Source: Antedon mediterranea (Eukaryota; Echinodermata; Crinoidea; Comatulida; Antedonidae). Taken from it: a stretch of DNA of 64,000 nt. Location of the stretch: the NCBI RefSeq assembly GCF_964355755.1, contig NC_092670.1:13145201-13209200 (forward strand), written 5' to 3'. This document shows, piece by piece, positions 1 through 10,960 of this stretch (the first letter of the stretch is position 1; each line of letters opens with the position of its first letter). The position numbers and the translations under genes are program-made. The notes under the pieces are model-generated. The model was not told the DNA's origin. It worked only from the letters and a program-made list of their open reading frames with translations, and did no database searches.

Positions 1-819
1 TCTCTCGAATTGTTGGAGTAGGTGTTGCCAATATCCTGGTAATACAGTCAGTAAATCGATCAATTTTGGACTTGTCAAAGTAATTTTCATATTACCTGAA
101 TTAATATTAAAACCTAAGAATGTGATACTTTGTGTAGGTATAAAACTGATTTTTCAGGATGTATGACAAAACCTAAATTATCAAACATCTTTATTGTTTC
201 CATAATAGTATCAATACATCTCTAATAATAGTAGATCATCAATATAGGCACATAAAATATGTCCTCTCTTTCTCAGAAAACTAAGTGGTGGTTTTAATAG
301 TTTGGTAAATGTTCGTGGGCAAAAGGAAAGACCATTTGGATATGCTGTAAATTTATAAAGTTCTCCCTGATAGTGAAATTTTAGATACTTCTGAGAATCC
401 TTGTGTATTCCCACACTATAATATGCATCCTTTAAGTCAATAGAGGCCATCCAACAATTCTTCGTTATCATACTTAATGCGGTATTGATTGTGTCCATTT
501 TAAAGTGTTTATATTCAATATATTTGTTTAGTGATTTTAAATTTAAAATTATGAGTGCCCTATTATCTTTCTTAGGAACTGAAAAAATTGGAGATACATA
601 TTCCCCTGGTTCATATGCACATTTAACCAGTACACGTTTAGTTAACAGTGCCTGTATTTCATGTTCTACTAAGTTGATGTGATTCTTTACAATAAAATTT
701 GATGGACGTGTAATGGTTGGTGGTGGAGGACTTAAAAATTGTATGATTTCACCCTTCACTGAATTTAGGATTGTATGGTCAGAAGTTAGTTCTTGCCATT
801 TTTCTATAAATTTTTTCAA
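1..819 (-). pseudogene. DIRS-type reverse transcriptase, frameshifted
   Basis: The 202-residue frame carries reverse transcriptase signatures in order: a fingers region with DNRALIILNLKSLNKYI, the metal-binding ASIDLKDAYYSV block, the DIRS-style palm segment YPNGLSFCPRTFTKLLKP, and the catalytic box AYIDDLLLL near the C-terminus. A stop follows that box at 211-213. Homology resumes in other frames toward position 1: GFVIHPEKS, then a LGFNINSGNMKITL-like segment. At least two indels have therefore accumulated. The YPNGLSFCPR wording separates it from gypsy and LINE enzymes. The thumb, RNase H and recombinase regions are not in the window. Confidence 0.75.
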
Positions 820-1045
820 TTGGCCACCAACAAATGTTCTACTCGATAGTCTAAGTATCGTTTAAGATCATTTAACTCAGAGTGTGCCTTTACCTGTGAA
901 TCTATCGCCGGTAATTTGTCGATATGTCTGAGGGTTGTACCCTCTCTGAGGTAAACAAGGCCAACAGACATAAGTCGCGTGCTAAAACGCATAGTGATAC
1001 CAGACCGACCGACATACAGTGAACTATAGAGTCGCGTCCACGCGA

Positions 1046-1381
1046 CTAAAAAGGTCTTCTCTGTGTAGTGTATGGGGCATATCTGCCTACTTCTCCCTGG
1101 TTTTTCATAATCCTCCCTTCCAGTTTTGAATCAGTCATAACCTGTTTTAAGTCATTGCCAAATAGCATTCTTTCAGGTTTGTTTGTTCTTAAACATGCAT
1201 TTTTGAGGTCTGTGCTTAGTAGCGGTCTTAATGTGTCCCTCCTTTTATACGATAACTCTTTGTTGACAAAACCCAAGAGGGCTACAGAGTCAAACAGGCG
1301 GGTAGCTGTTAGCATATAATCAGGAGCCTTTTTTGGATTCTTTCGCCTTAAGCATATCTTCGATACAAATAGCAATGGCAC
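1046..1381 (-). pseudogene. DIRS-like gag C-terminal fragment
   Basis: This 111-residue frame matches the conserved end of DIRS/Ngaro ORF1. A helix with [19 protein letters not shown] precedes a segment ending in [15 protein letters not shown], which fits the family pattern of an RR..LKP block followed by LFGDDL. It lies upstream of the RT on the same strand, as expected. No start context is clear and the frame is shorter than a full gag, so it is a fragment. The family assignment is from remembered motifs, not a search. Confidence 0.55.
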
Positions 1382-1573
1382 TTTTGGTACATATACTTCT
1401 TTTAGATTACCAGGTATCTAGACTCAGTGCAGATTCAAATTTAGCATTTATTATCTTTGCGATTTTTTTCCGATATGTCAGGCCCAACATTGTTGTCAAC
1501 ACATAGGGACGTATCTATTAGTATTAGCTTATTAAGGATGGAGTCTACATTTTCCTCCTCCACCTCTTCAAAA

Positions 1574-1759
1574 TCATCCCCTCCGATTATTTGAGTTATC
1601 ATTAGAGGTATGTGCTGCATGTGCAGTATTTGATGCTTCCTGTGAAGCTGGAGTGTATGCTTCCTGTGAAGCTAGTGTGTATGCTTCCTGTGAAGCTGGT
1701 GTGTTAATTGCTTCATTTGAAGACAATTGAATAGGCTTGGCTCTACTAAGCTCGCCCAA
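1574..1759 (-). pseudogene. Low-complexity N-terminal piece of the DIRS-like ORF1, with a 27-bp tandem repeat
   Basis: A 61-residue frame contains three near-identical copies of a nine-residue unit, ASQEAYTPA. They are encoded by a 27-bp direct repeat around 1627-1705. It lies just upstream of the gag-like fragment on the same strand and probably belongs to the disordered N-terminal part of ORF1. The repeat is the only recognisable structure. Confidence 0.35.
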
Positions 1760-1760
1760 C

Positions 1761-2021
1761 AGTGTATTATTAGTCTACTACCAGTCGAGCAGCAAAGTGC
1801 TCATTTAACCGTTAAAACGCTGTTTTTTAACTGCGCAGGTCACTGAGCATCGTCAAGTTATAGTGACTTCCGGTTCGCTTTTCACTTCGCGGCAAGCATT
1901 TTGCATGGGAATACCCTTACAAATCTGCTGCAATTTCCACCATCCGGGTTATATTATATCTTTCTATATTTGGAAATTGTTACTCCTAATATGGAAGATT
2001 ATTCCCGCCACAAAATTTTGG
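1761..2021. other. Non-coding gap with a short match to a repeat end
   Basis: No coding frame is seen. The segment near 1782-1800 resembles the CAGTCGGGCAGCAAAGTG end of the repeat at 3369-4092, suggesting a diverged fragment. Confidence 0.3.
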
Positions 2022-3110
2022 TATAAATAGCCCAGGAAATGACGACAGAGCTTATTGAAGAAAAAAGTGCAGATGGAGGTGTTCGTTGAGGTAGGCTACA
2101 TGATTTATTTGTTTGGTTTCGTAGGGAATCCGGCACTTTTCTCATCAGCACGGAACCTTTATAAAAACTTAGTGGTTGGTTATTAGGTTATTAATCTATC
2201 TTTTCTGAAAGTTTAAGCTTGGTTCAGCTTGTGGGACGGATTCAATATCCGTTCAAAGCTGGGGATATATTCTAAGCAGACTCCATCTTGGATTCGTATG
2301 TTTAGTACAGGCCGTGTGGTTGAGTAATTTCAATCCTTCAAAATTACTATGTGCAATCCGTTTTTAAACCAGTTAATATACCAAAATATGTTATTAGTAG
2401 CTTTATTATTTTGGATTTGGTGCTAGTTTGGTAAATATTGCAATATAATTGTAGATGATTTGGTTGTAAAAAATGTACCCAACTTGTAGTAGTATTATCT
2501 AGGCCTAGGCCTAGCCCATTTGACGGAAACCCAGTGCTATTTGTAGGCGGATAGAGAGGGCCGCAGGCTAGTTTTTAGTGGCATATCGCCGACTTATTAT
2601 AATCAATGTGAAGCCATATTATTATTATGTTTAAAATGTTGAATCTATATCTACTGGATTATGGATATATATCGTCGGATATTTAAAGAAAAGCCTAGCC
2701 TAGGCCTAGACCTTTTGATTTATTTAATTAATTTAGGACTATATTACGGGAAATTCTTTGCCAAAGAAAAGAAAATACGTTGGAGGTTTGTAAATATATG
2801 ACAATAATGTAGCCTAGGCTAGGAAGGACTGTAGGTAGGATGAGGTAATTTGGATGGTCGTACATATGATATTTATATATACAGTATTGTGTATAGTAGT
2901 GATCATGGCGACAAAATTTAGGATGACTAAAGTTGACATTAAAATTATTTAACTATGAATAGCTCATTATTGGTGTTTTTTTTTTCTTTCAGGTTTCTAA
3001 GAATAAACTATCCGACTTGTGATTCATCTTGTGCTGCAAAAACAATCCTATTTTGATATTTGTAAATTGATGTACGTAACAGATGTCTTTAAAAATAAAA
3101 AAAAAATAAA
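2022..3110 (+). other. Candidate small spliced transcript with a TATA promoter
   Basis: GTATAAATAG at 2021-2030 is a good TATA box. About 45 bases downstream an ATG (2073) opens a six-codon exon ending at a GTAGGC donor (2091). A long pyrimidine tract and CAG end at 2992, and the frame continues for nine codons to TGA at 3020-3022. AATAAA signals follow at 3094 and 3105. The predicted peptide has only 15 residues, so a non-coding RNA or the remains of a transposon promoter are equally possible. No family is recognised. The 0.9-kb intron-like interval holds no other feature. Confidence 0.25.
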
Positions 3111-3368
3111 TTTTTTTATTATCGCGATGATTTAACTCAAATATTGACATATATAACTTGATATTTTAGCCTGAGCAAGATAGTTTGATAGGCATATTTT
3201 ACTTCGATGTAAATAAGATATTACATGTTATACTGTATGTAAAATACTTTTTTGTAAATAAAATTATTTAATGGTGGTTAATTTATTAACTTGTTAATTT
3301 GTTTGTTAGTTATGATGTTATACTATTAATTATTTAGTTAGTAACCAAAGTGGAGTGGATTCGTGGCA
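3111..3368. other. AT-rich gap, nothing recognised
   Basis: Only AT-rich sequence with short TTAGTTA/TTAATT runs. No gene or repeat boundary is seen. Confidence 0.3.
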
Positions 3369-4092
3369 GTTGCAACTTGACTGTAATATGCATATATATA
3401 ATAATATTTACTTCTTCTTGGATAAAGTTAAAGCAAAATAAGCAATAATAAAAATTAAATATTCATTTTGCCATAAAGAAAGCAAAAACTAAACATACAG
3501 TACTACTGTATATGTACAGTAATACCATGGACCTATAGGTCCATGGTAATACATACTGTAGTATTGAGCACCAGTAGCAGAGACGTCTGGACAATCGAAT
3601 ATAATCGTTATCAGCTGTCTGGGTACCCAAGGCTAGTGCTAGAAAATGGCGAAAATTCGTGTATTCATTCGCCGTCAGCGAAATGAATCCGGCACTTTTC
3701 TCATCAGAAGCAAATCAACAAATCCTTTTTATCAGTTTGTTTTGATATATAATCTGGATAATATATATTAAAATGGCCTTGGTTCAAGCATGTTTAACAG
3801 GTAAAATCAGATTTTTTCCTACCTAGGCCCCTTAGCACTGCGGTACCCTACGCCGTGTGGGGGAACCGATCTCGGCAGTATTTCTTAAGTAGCCTATCTT
3901 TCGTAAAATCCTTAGTTGAATTTTATTAATATAAATTTAATTGTATGAATATGCTATTTAAATGTTATTGAAATTTTTTTTGCTGCATTTTGTAATTCCG
4001 CACTACTTGCTTTATCGCGATTCCAAGATGGCGGCAATTCAAATTTTGATTTGGTAATAATTCGCGAGGTCAACCACTTTGCTGCCCGACTG
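3369..4092 (+). repeat. Interspersed repeat, copy 1 (inverted partner at 61728-62375)
   Basis: The segment begins with the palindrome AGTTGCAACT and ends with GCTGCCCGACTG. It matches the reverse complement of 61728-62375 over its whole length with small indels. A 26-bp perfect palindrome, core CATGGACCTATAGGTCCATG, lies at 3525-3550 and is conserved in the partner. No clear terminal inverted repeats or target duplication were found, so the class is unknown. Confidence 0.8.
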
Positions 4093-4553
4093 CTACGATG
4101 CATTGCAGCTAACACATTTACAAGCGATGAGCCCTTCGCTGTAGTGTTGGCGATAGCGGCGGGGTCTCTTCGGGATCCGTCTCTTCATCGCCTACTACGG
4201 CGGGAAGCGCGCCGGCGGGAAAACCCTCGCGTGACCTAGCTAGTACTACTATACTACTAGCCTAGGCTAGTATCAGTAGAAATGTAATCACTGTTCTCCA
4301 TATAGAGAAAACAAGAAATAACCTGTTCTAAAAAACGGTCTGTAGTGTCTATATACTTATCTGAATTGACCAGTCTAGGTGGAAATTCTACAAAAACTTT
4401 GAAACTGTAGTTTGGAAATTTATTCTATCTGATATAAATGAAAATGACTAGCAGCATGTACATGAACGGTACAACTGGCATACGCATGCGCGGTACTCTC
4501 TCTCGTACTACTACTCCGTAGCGACATAGGCTGATGACGAAATAGAATGTCGA
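4093..4553. other. Non-coding flank of the gypsy 3' LTR
   Basis: No coding signal. The short frames here are chance readings across GC-rich and AT-rich patches. Confidence 0.3.
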
Positions 4554-4692
4554 TGTCTTCTCGTTGAAAACTTGACGCAGCAGAGAGAGAGAGAGAGAGA
4601 TCGCTCTTTGCGCGTTCAATATATTTACAACAGCGATTTGCATAACTTTACGCGTTGAGCGCACACACGCAAATATGTGTGTGAAGTTCCTA
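4554..4692 (-). repeat. Putative 3' LTR of the gypsy element
   Basis: On the minus strand this 139-bp segment starts TGTAGGAACTTC and ends GAGAAGACA, giving canonical TG...CA ends. It follows a polypurine tract (GAGCTAGGGGGAGC, minus strand, about 4694-4710) directly downstream of pol. A closely similar copy lies at 11358-11491, differing mainly in the length of the GA microsatellite. At about 140 bp it is short for an LTR. Confidence 0.55.
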
Positions 4693-4767
4693 CATAGCTC
4701 CCCCTAGCTCTTTGCCGCTAGGTGAGAGCGATAGAAAAAATAAGTTCATAAAGTTAGTAAAAAGTAT

Positions 4768-5295
4768 TCAGGTACAGTCACGCTCATTTAATTTTTGTGG
4801 CCAATGTACGTGTCGTCCAGAGCGAGTTTGGCGGGGTGGCGACGGTGCGATTGCAATGTGCGTCTCTGTCGTATGATGTTGCTGCCTGACTAGGTCCGTA
4901 GAATTAGTTTGATCCGTATCTAAGTAAGCCGGTTTCAGTCTATCGAGACTTACTGTGTCCTGTTTTCCTGCGAGTTGTACAACGAAAAATGTGTCGCTCC
5001 TGCTAACAACTTTAAACGGGCCATTGTAAGGGCACTGTAGAGGCTTGCGGACTTTATCACAGCGAATGAAAACGTGTGTACACTTAGCTAAATCTGTATG
5101 TACGTGTACCTTACGAGAATTGTGTCGCGTCGGTGTTGGACGTATGTTTTGCATAATGCGCTGCAGTCGATGAATATAGTTACTAGGGTCCAAGTCAGCA
5201 TTAGTGGAAGAAGGCGTAACAAACTGCCCTGGCAAACGTAACGTGGTGCCGAAAACTAATTCTGCTGACGATAGCCCCAAATCTTCCTTGACCAC
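4768..5295 (-). pseudogene. pol: Gypsy integrase C-terminal (GPF/Y) domain
   Basis: A 175-residue frame continues the integrase after the frameshift. It has the typical post-core segment SSAELVFGTTLRLPGQF and a GPF/Y-type module (CPYNGPFKVVSR ... VSLDRLKPAYL), then a proline- and basic-rich tail ending just before the polypurine tract. No chromodomain is visible. In the intact ancestor this would be fused to the upstream integrase. Confidence 0.85.
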
Positions 5296-5359
5296 CGTGC
5301 GAAGACCAAGAAGTACTAGCGGTAAAGCATCTGACCATAGCTGAGGGTCGTCGAGGGCC

Positions 5360-6160
5360 TTAAGCGAGTTGGCGATGGAACCTTTCTACTAATCCATTGG
5401 CTATTGGGTGGTATGATGTAGTGTGTATGCGTTTCGTACCCAGTAAGTTCACTAGCGCATTAAACAGCGATGATTCAAACTGGCTGCCACGATCGGTAGT
5501 AATGGTCGATGGTGCCCCAAACATGGACACCCATTTACAAACGAAAGCTTTAGCGACGGTTGCTGCCGAAATATCGGGAATAGGTATGGCTTCTGCCCAT
5601 CTCGTAAAACGGTCAATGCATGTCAATAGGTAGCTGTTGCCATCAGACGGTGGAAGCGGACCAACAAGGTCGATGTGGACATGATCGAAACGCGCGTCTG
5701 GTGTGGCAAAAGTTCCCAACGGTGTAACAGTGTGGCGATGTACTTTTGCCTTTTGACACGGAACACAACACTTCGCCCAGTTACGTACGTCGCGATTCAT
5801 GCTAGGCAAAACGTATCGAGTACTCACTAACTTCAATGTAGCCCTAATTCCAGGATGCGATAGTGAATGTAACGAATCGAAAACGGCCCTGCGCAACTCC
5901 TTAGGGACGAAAGGTCGAGGAGTGCCCGTACTTATGTCACATACGATAGTTCCATCACTGGTGGCTATTGGTGCGTCATGTAAATCAAAAGTTGACTCCT
6001 GCAAATGACGAAGTAACTCCTCATCATTCTTCTGCTGCTCGGCCATGACTGTGAAGTCAATGACATCTGACGACTTCGCAGTAAGGACAGGTGTGTTAAA
6101 GGTGTTAAGATTGATGCGAGATAATGCGTCTGCAACTTCGTTTTGCGAACCCTTAACGTG
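5360..6160 (-). pseudogene. pol: Gypsy integrase: zinc-binding and catalytic core
   Basis: Downstream of the in-frame stop, the frame encodes the HHCC zinc-binding domain (HSLSHPGIRATLK then CCVPCQKAK) and the DDE core. The catalytic residues are seen in HIDLVGPLPPS (Asp), ITTDRGSQFES (Asp) and ANGLVERFHRQL (Glu). All three acidic residues are present. The reading breaks right after FHRQL, where about four extra bases shift the frame. It would insert element cDNA into host DNA. Confidence 0.88.
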
Positions 6161-7345
6161 TCAGACATCGGTGGTAAATTGTGAGATGTAATCTAGGTGA
6201 CGAATCTCTCGAGGTGAGTAGCGGTCCGAGCTTGCTTTCAGTGCAAATGTGAGCGGTTTGTGATCTGTGAGGATGAAAAATTCCCTTGCTTCAAGCAAAT
6301 GACGAAAATGTCGGATTGCAAGGTAAGCGGCTAACAGTTCTCGTCCGAATGTGCTGTACCTTGTTTCAGCTGGATTCATTCTGCGCGAGAAGAATGCGAT
6401 AGGATGCCAGACGTCTTTTACCATCTGTTGTAGCACACCACCAACCGCAAAGTTAGATGCATCAACCATTAAACATAATGTGGCGGATGAATCGGGATGT
6501 TCCAGATAAGTTGCCTCTGCAAGTGCTACCTTAACAGCCTCAAAGGCCGTAATCGCCGTCGGTGGTAATGTAATTGATTTTCGAGGTTTACCTGCCAGTA
6601 AATCAGTCAACGGATGAACTATATCTGAACATTGAGGAATAAAACGCCTGTAGAAGTTGATTAATCCTAAGAATTCACGCAGTTTACGGACTGTGTCGGG
6701 TACAGGAAATGTTTCGATAGCTTCTATCTTGGAACGTAGTGGTCGGATACCCATGTCATCGATATGATGTCCCAGAAATGTCAAAGACGAAACTCCCCAT
6801 TCACATTTGACAGGATTAACTACAATACCAAATTCTTCAAGACGGTCGAACAACAACTTGAGGTGAATTTCATGTTCTTGTTCGTCATTGCTGGCTATGA
6901 GAAGATCGTCGATGTATGCGTATACAAAATCCAAACCACGTAAAACTTTATCGATGAACCGCTGGAATGTCTGTGCTGCGTTTCTAAGTCCAAACGGCAT
7001 TCTTAAAAATTCGAACATCCCAAATGGTGTCGTTATTCCGGTTTTCGGCACATCTTCTGGTGCAACAGGTATCTGGTGATAGGCTCGTACCAGGTCAATC
7101 TTAGAGAAAACTTTCTTTCCCTGAAGCGTAGCTGTGAAATCGTGAATATGAGGGATTGGATATCTATCCGGAACTGTAGCATTATTGAGGGCTCTGTAGT
7201 CTCCACATGGTCTCCAATCACCTTCTGTTTGCTTCACAACCATGTGAAGCGGCGAAGACCAGCAACTTTTTGACGGTTGAATAATGCCCAGCTGAAGCAT
7301 ATGGTCGAACTCAGCTCGTGCGATCTTGAGTTTCTGTGGAGCCAA
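6161..7345 (-). pseudogene. pol: Gypsy reverse transcriptase and RNase H
   Basis: The 394-residue frame holds a complete RT palm. [17 protein letters not shown] carries the first catalytic Asp, [18 protein letters not shown] is the dNTP-binding block, and [12 protein letters not shown] holds the catalytic Asp pair. The thumb ends in [13 protein letters not shown]. An RNase H domain follows, with [12 protein letters not shown], the [10 protein letters not shown] Glu block and [11 protein letters not shown]. The frame stops at 6161-6163 (TGA), but the same frame continues into RNase H tail sequence and integrase. A CGA-to-TGA change would explain the stop. Confidence 0.9.
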
Positions 7346-7959
7346 TCTCCGAGGTCGGGCAGCGATCGATGGACCTTTGGTATAGTTATACGATGAGTGA
7401 CATCATGCTTTAGTTTGGCCTCTTTGAAACTCGGACGTGTAATTTTAGGAAAATATTTGCCTAGTATTGATTCATAACGTGAATTAATCACAGGTCGAAG
7501 CAAAACAGGACTAAGCGAGCAGAGCTTAGATGCAGTACCTTGCACACTTAAATTTGTAGTAGAATCAATTAACTTGCGGTGTTTAACATCGACTAACAAA
7601 CCAAAATGTTGCAGAAAGTCTGCGCCGACAATTGCTGAGGGAACATCGGCTATAGTAAACACCCATCTGCATGTCCGTCTAAAACCAAAATCAAGTGTTA
7701 AAGATCGTTCACCATAGGTGTTGATTTGAGAGTTGTTAACTGCTTGCAAAACAAAATCACTTTTTCGCTGTTGACGGTCTTGTTTTGTTGCAGGAAGGAC
7801 GCTAATCTCGGCTCCCGTATCTACTAAAAACTTTAGTCCAGTATCTCTATCATAAATGTGAAATAAGCGACTATCAGAAACGGTGCCGGACGAATTCGTC
7901 GCAGTTATTCGCCGGCTTTGGAGTTTTCCGAAGTTGGGAAACTGCATGGCGACCTGCAC
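7234..7959 (-). pseudogene. pol: Gypsy aspartic protease with N-terminal part of pol
   Basis: The frame contains the retropepsin active-site box FLVDTGAEISVLPA about 40 residues in, then a flap/hydrophobic region (SAIVGADFLQHFGLLVD) marking the protease C-terminal half. Further downstream it approaches the RT linker, but around 7375 the reading shifts. The sequence corresponding to the [10 protein letters not shown] linker is out of frame, and the ORF runs on as nonsense to 7234. RT resumes in the frame starting at 7345. The protease would cleave the Gag-Pol precursor. Confidence 0.8.
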
Positions 7960-8786
7960 CTACGTGCTGCCTTGCCAAACCGGGTGTGATACCAGCACTG
8001 CTCTGAGTCATTTTCATTGGTTTGTGTTCGTTTAGCACTGGAAGAACGGTTCTGATTTCGGCTTCTGCTCCTGCTCTTATCCCGATGTTGATATTTTACC
8101 AAGGATGATACCATTGCGGTCAACTTGTTAATTTCAGCTCGTAGCGTTTGAATTTCGTTTCGGTCGGCGTTAGCACTTGTGGGGTTAGAGATTGCGGCTA
8201 CTCTGGGTTGGCTGGGAGACACCTCTAAAATTCTGTCGGCTAATTCCGCTATCTGAGCGACGGTAACGTTTCCGCCTGTTGCGGCTAAAATCAGTTGCAC
8301 GTTATTGGGCAATCGCTGAATGAACAACTGTTTCAAGATCGAATCCTCTAATGTGCGGCTGCCTACTAACAACTGAAACATTTTGCGCAATAGTTGTGTT
8401 GGTTTTCTGTCACCCAATTCCTCCGTAGTGAGCAGTTGGTGCAACCGTTTCTTCTCCGAATCGGAGGTCCGTTTAATAACTCTTCCTTTAACTTGCTGTA
8501 TGGACCCTCAGCAGGAGGAGCTAAGAACAGATCACGTACCTCCTGGACGATCGAAGGCTGTAACGACGCCACGATATAGGCAAATTTCGTAGCTTCCGTG
8601 GTAATAATATTGCGAGTTGCGAACTGCGCTTCCACTTGGGCAAACCATATCGTTAGCCCAAAATGGTGGTAGCTTGAGGGTAAATGCCGCTAAAGGTAAT
8701 GCGTGTTGCGTGGCGACTGGTACCCCAGCATTACCTCCCGCTTGATCCACAGCAACTGCTGCTTCGGCTGGAGGAGGATCTTCCAT
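7905..8786 (-). pseudogene. gag: Gypsy gag polyprotein, frameshifted
   Basis: The N-terminal frame (8786-8532) opens with a clear ATG and reaches LPPFWAND, the start of a retrotransposon capsid domain. The capsid continues in a second frame (8635-8366: MEAQFATRNI, VASLQPSIVQEVRDLF) and a third (8444-7905: LRKMFQLLVG, IQRLPNNVQ). At least two indels therefore break it. The last frame holds an Arg/Ser-rich stretch and a Cys/His knuckle of the CWYHTRFGKAARRC type, typical of arthropod- and echinoderm-like gypsy gags. It would assemble the virus-like particle. It overlaps the protease frame at 7905-7959, as in elements that use a frameshift, but decay makes that uncertain. Confidence 0.8.
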
Positions 8787-8830
8787 TTTCGCCTCGAAAA
8801 AATTAATAATTGTTTTAGGCCTACCTTATA

Positions 8831-9059
8831 ATTAAAAGTAAATTGTGTAACAGAAATGTTTTCAAAAATAGTTGTACGTAGTACTATTATATAGTACGAT
8901 CAATGCTGTTTGCTGCCTCGTATACAGGATAGGCTTAGATAGGCCGAGTATCGCTAATAATACAAATGTTACATACAAGAAGTACAGCCTACAGATGAAT
9001 ACTCCACTAGTCCATACGAATCACGTCGGGGTCACCACTTTAGGGACAGGCCCGTATCC
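8831..9059. other. Region upstream of gypsy gag
   Basis: Probably part of the element leader. No TGG-type primer-binding site or LTR was found adjoining it. Confidence 0.3.
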
Positions 9060-9097
9060 AGGGGGGGTGCGTTGGGTGCAGACGCACCCCCCCCCCC
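9060..9097. repeat. G/C hairpin of a common interspersed repeat
   Basis: A run of G followed by TGCGT, a short loop and ACGCA followed by a run of C can fold into a strong hairpin. The CCCGTATCCAGGGGGG context is widespread in animal repeats. Confidence 0.45.
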
Positions 9098-9991
9098 CAA
9101 GTCCAAAAAGGTCCACTATTTCCTCGGTTGGTATTTTTTCTTGTCTTGTTTAACTAAAGACAATATCATTATATATATATACAAAATTTACATTATCAAT
9201 GGTATACAAACAAAAATATGCTAATATAAAATGAAAAAATACCGGTAATTAAATTAGGGAATCTGAACTGACTACAAACTCGATGTAAAACATGCGCAGT
9301 CGATCATGTGACGACAAGAATAGCTTAGCGCTTCATGTACGCGGTACGCGGTAAAGTGTTTGCTGGAGAAATACAGACAACTTAACCGGCGGTAAAGACG
9401 TGTCTGGAAATACAGACACTATCGAATACGGCGCAACAAGGGAAGGCCAACTCAGACAGCGTCGTACGACGCTGGCTGAGTTGCAGTGTTGGCGCCAGCG
9501 GGGGGGGGGGGGCTACGGGGGCTCTATCCCCCTCGTCGGGGAGCCTAGCCCCCCCCCCCCCTCTCCCCCGTCGGGGAACACGGGTACTTTTTGTCGGGGA
9601 ATATAATATACAGTAAAAAACCACGACGTTCCATTGACCGTGAGAGTACGGCAGAGGGCTAATATGCATTTTTATGCATTCATTATTGCCAGCGATCTAA
9701 CTTACTACTAAACATTAGCTAGGTACGCACTTGTCTGGCGGTATCCCTTTGTACGAATCGTTCAACGTTGGGTCGAGACGCGTGATATCAAGTTTCATCC
9801 AGGGACCAAAATGTGTAATGTGTTATTTTCCAGGCGAAGTTTACCGACGGTTACGTCGTGTACTGCGTCGACGTACGCTACACTACAGCAAAAACGAATT
9901 ATGTTAATTGTTCGTTTGTTCACCAATTTTTTAATTTACAAGTAACCTTCTGTACCGTGGGGCACCTAAAATAAATTTTTCATCCATTACT
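9098..9991. other. Intergenic, with a G/C-run module at 9490-9600
   Basis: No gene is supported. At 9490-9600 alternating G and C runs with a CGTCGGGGA motif resemble parts of the 10.0-10.9 kb repeat. The remaining sequence is unremarkable. Confidence 0.35.
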
Positions 9992-10862
9992 AAACAACAA
10001 AAACATGCCATTTTCGCTTAGCCAACATTATAGCTATAGTTATTACATTTTCAATATCCTGTAACTGCATGTCATGAATTTCTCACCACTCGGAAGTCCA
10101 GATGGTACGCATGCATACACCTGGGAGGAATAAACTTATTTCCCCGACTGAAAAAGGTCTACGCTTGCGTTTTTTAAGCCTCTAGGCCTGATGTTTCCAA
10201 AGTATAAAATGCAATTTTTTGAAGACCTGCAGCTCTAGTTTTAAACATTTTCTTAGCTCAGCCCCAACAATAAAGCTGGTCATATTTCGAAAAACAAGAA
10301 GTACATTTTCCGGGACCTAACATCTCTATTTTTCAAACATTTCTTAGCTCAGTCACAACCCATGATAGGGACTTATATATTTTTTTCATGTTTTGAAGTA
10401 TAATAAGTCCAATTTCCGGGACATCCAACTCTATTTTTCTAAATTTTCTTTGCACTTTTATTTTTTAAATTGAAAAATATGGATTGAAACAGTCATCGCG
10501 CATCGTTTTTTTGCACGCAGTATTTTATTTATGCATTATAAAAAATGGCTACCCTAAATCTGATTAAAAAGACCTCAAATGACGCTAGAACGCGTTGCTT
10601 CCGGGGGCTTCGCCCCCTGGACCCCCACCGGGGGCCCTTGGCGGCCCCCTGGCCCTCAGCCTAGTGATGATGCTCACTTCGCTCGCATAGCCCCCTCGTC
10701 GGGGAATGTAGCCCCTGCGTCGGGAAGATCCTGGCGCCACCCCTGCTGAGTTGGCCTCATCATGAAAGCGTTAAGTTCTGGTGTCCATCGTTCAACTAGC
10801 CCAAGCCACAACAGAGAGTCTTAAATCAGTCTTTAGAACGTCAAATAACGCAAATTTTGCCA
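9992..10862 (+). repeat. 0.87-kb interspersed repeat, copy 1 (inverted partner at 49271-50144)
   Basis: The segment matches the reverse complement of 49271-50144 nearly end to end. The match includes the GC-rich module at about 10595-10740 (GGCCCTTGGCGGCCCCCTGG, then TGGCGCCACCCC). No coding frame survives in either copy. It is non-coding and probably a non-autonomous element. Confidence 0.8.
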
Positions 10863-10960
10863 GGGCCTTCGGCCCCTGGACCCTCACCGGGGGCCCTTGG
10901 CGGCCCCCTGGCCCCCAGCCATTGTTGCTCGCTTCGCTCGCACCCCCCCCCCCCGCCCAT
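10863..10960 (+). repeat. Second copy of the GC-rich module
   Basis: It repeats the CACCGGGGGCCCTTGGCGGC block found about 270 bp upstream, followed by GCTCGCTTCGCTCGC and a C run. Confidence 0.5.

Larger units (their letters stand above)
1..1760 (-). mobile_element. DIRS-like tyrosine-recombinase retroelement, broken and truncated by the window edge
   Basis: Read on the minus strand, a gag-like reading frame is followed by a reverse transcriptase frame, the order seen in DIRS/Ngaro elements. The tyrosine recombinase and methyltransferase expected downstream would lie before position 1. Several frames are needed to follow the coding sequence, so the copy is inactive. No terminal repeat is visible. 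The stretch 820-1045, between the gag-like and RT frames, shows no long frame. Confidence 0.7.
4693..8830 (-). mobile_element. Ty3/gypsy LTR retrotransposon, decayed
   Basis: On the minus strand the order is gag (8786-7905), aspartic protease (about 7850), reverse transcriptase and RNase H (7345-6161), integrase (6160-5360) and integrase C-terminus (5295-4768). The order PR-RT-RH-IN identifies Ty3/gypsy. Inactivating lesions include frameshifts in gag, between protease and RT near 7375, and near 5350 in integrase, plus an in-frame stop at 6161-6163. No primer-binding site is evident next to the gag start. Confidence 0.9.
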
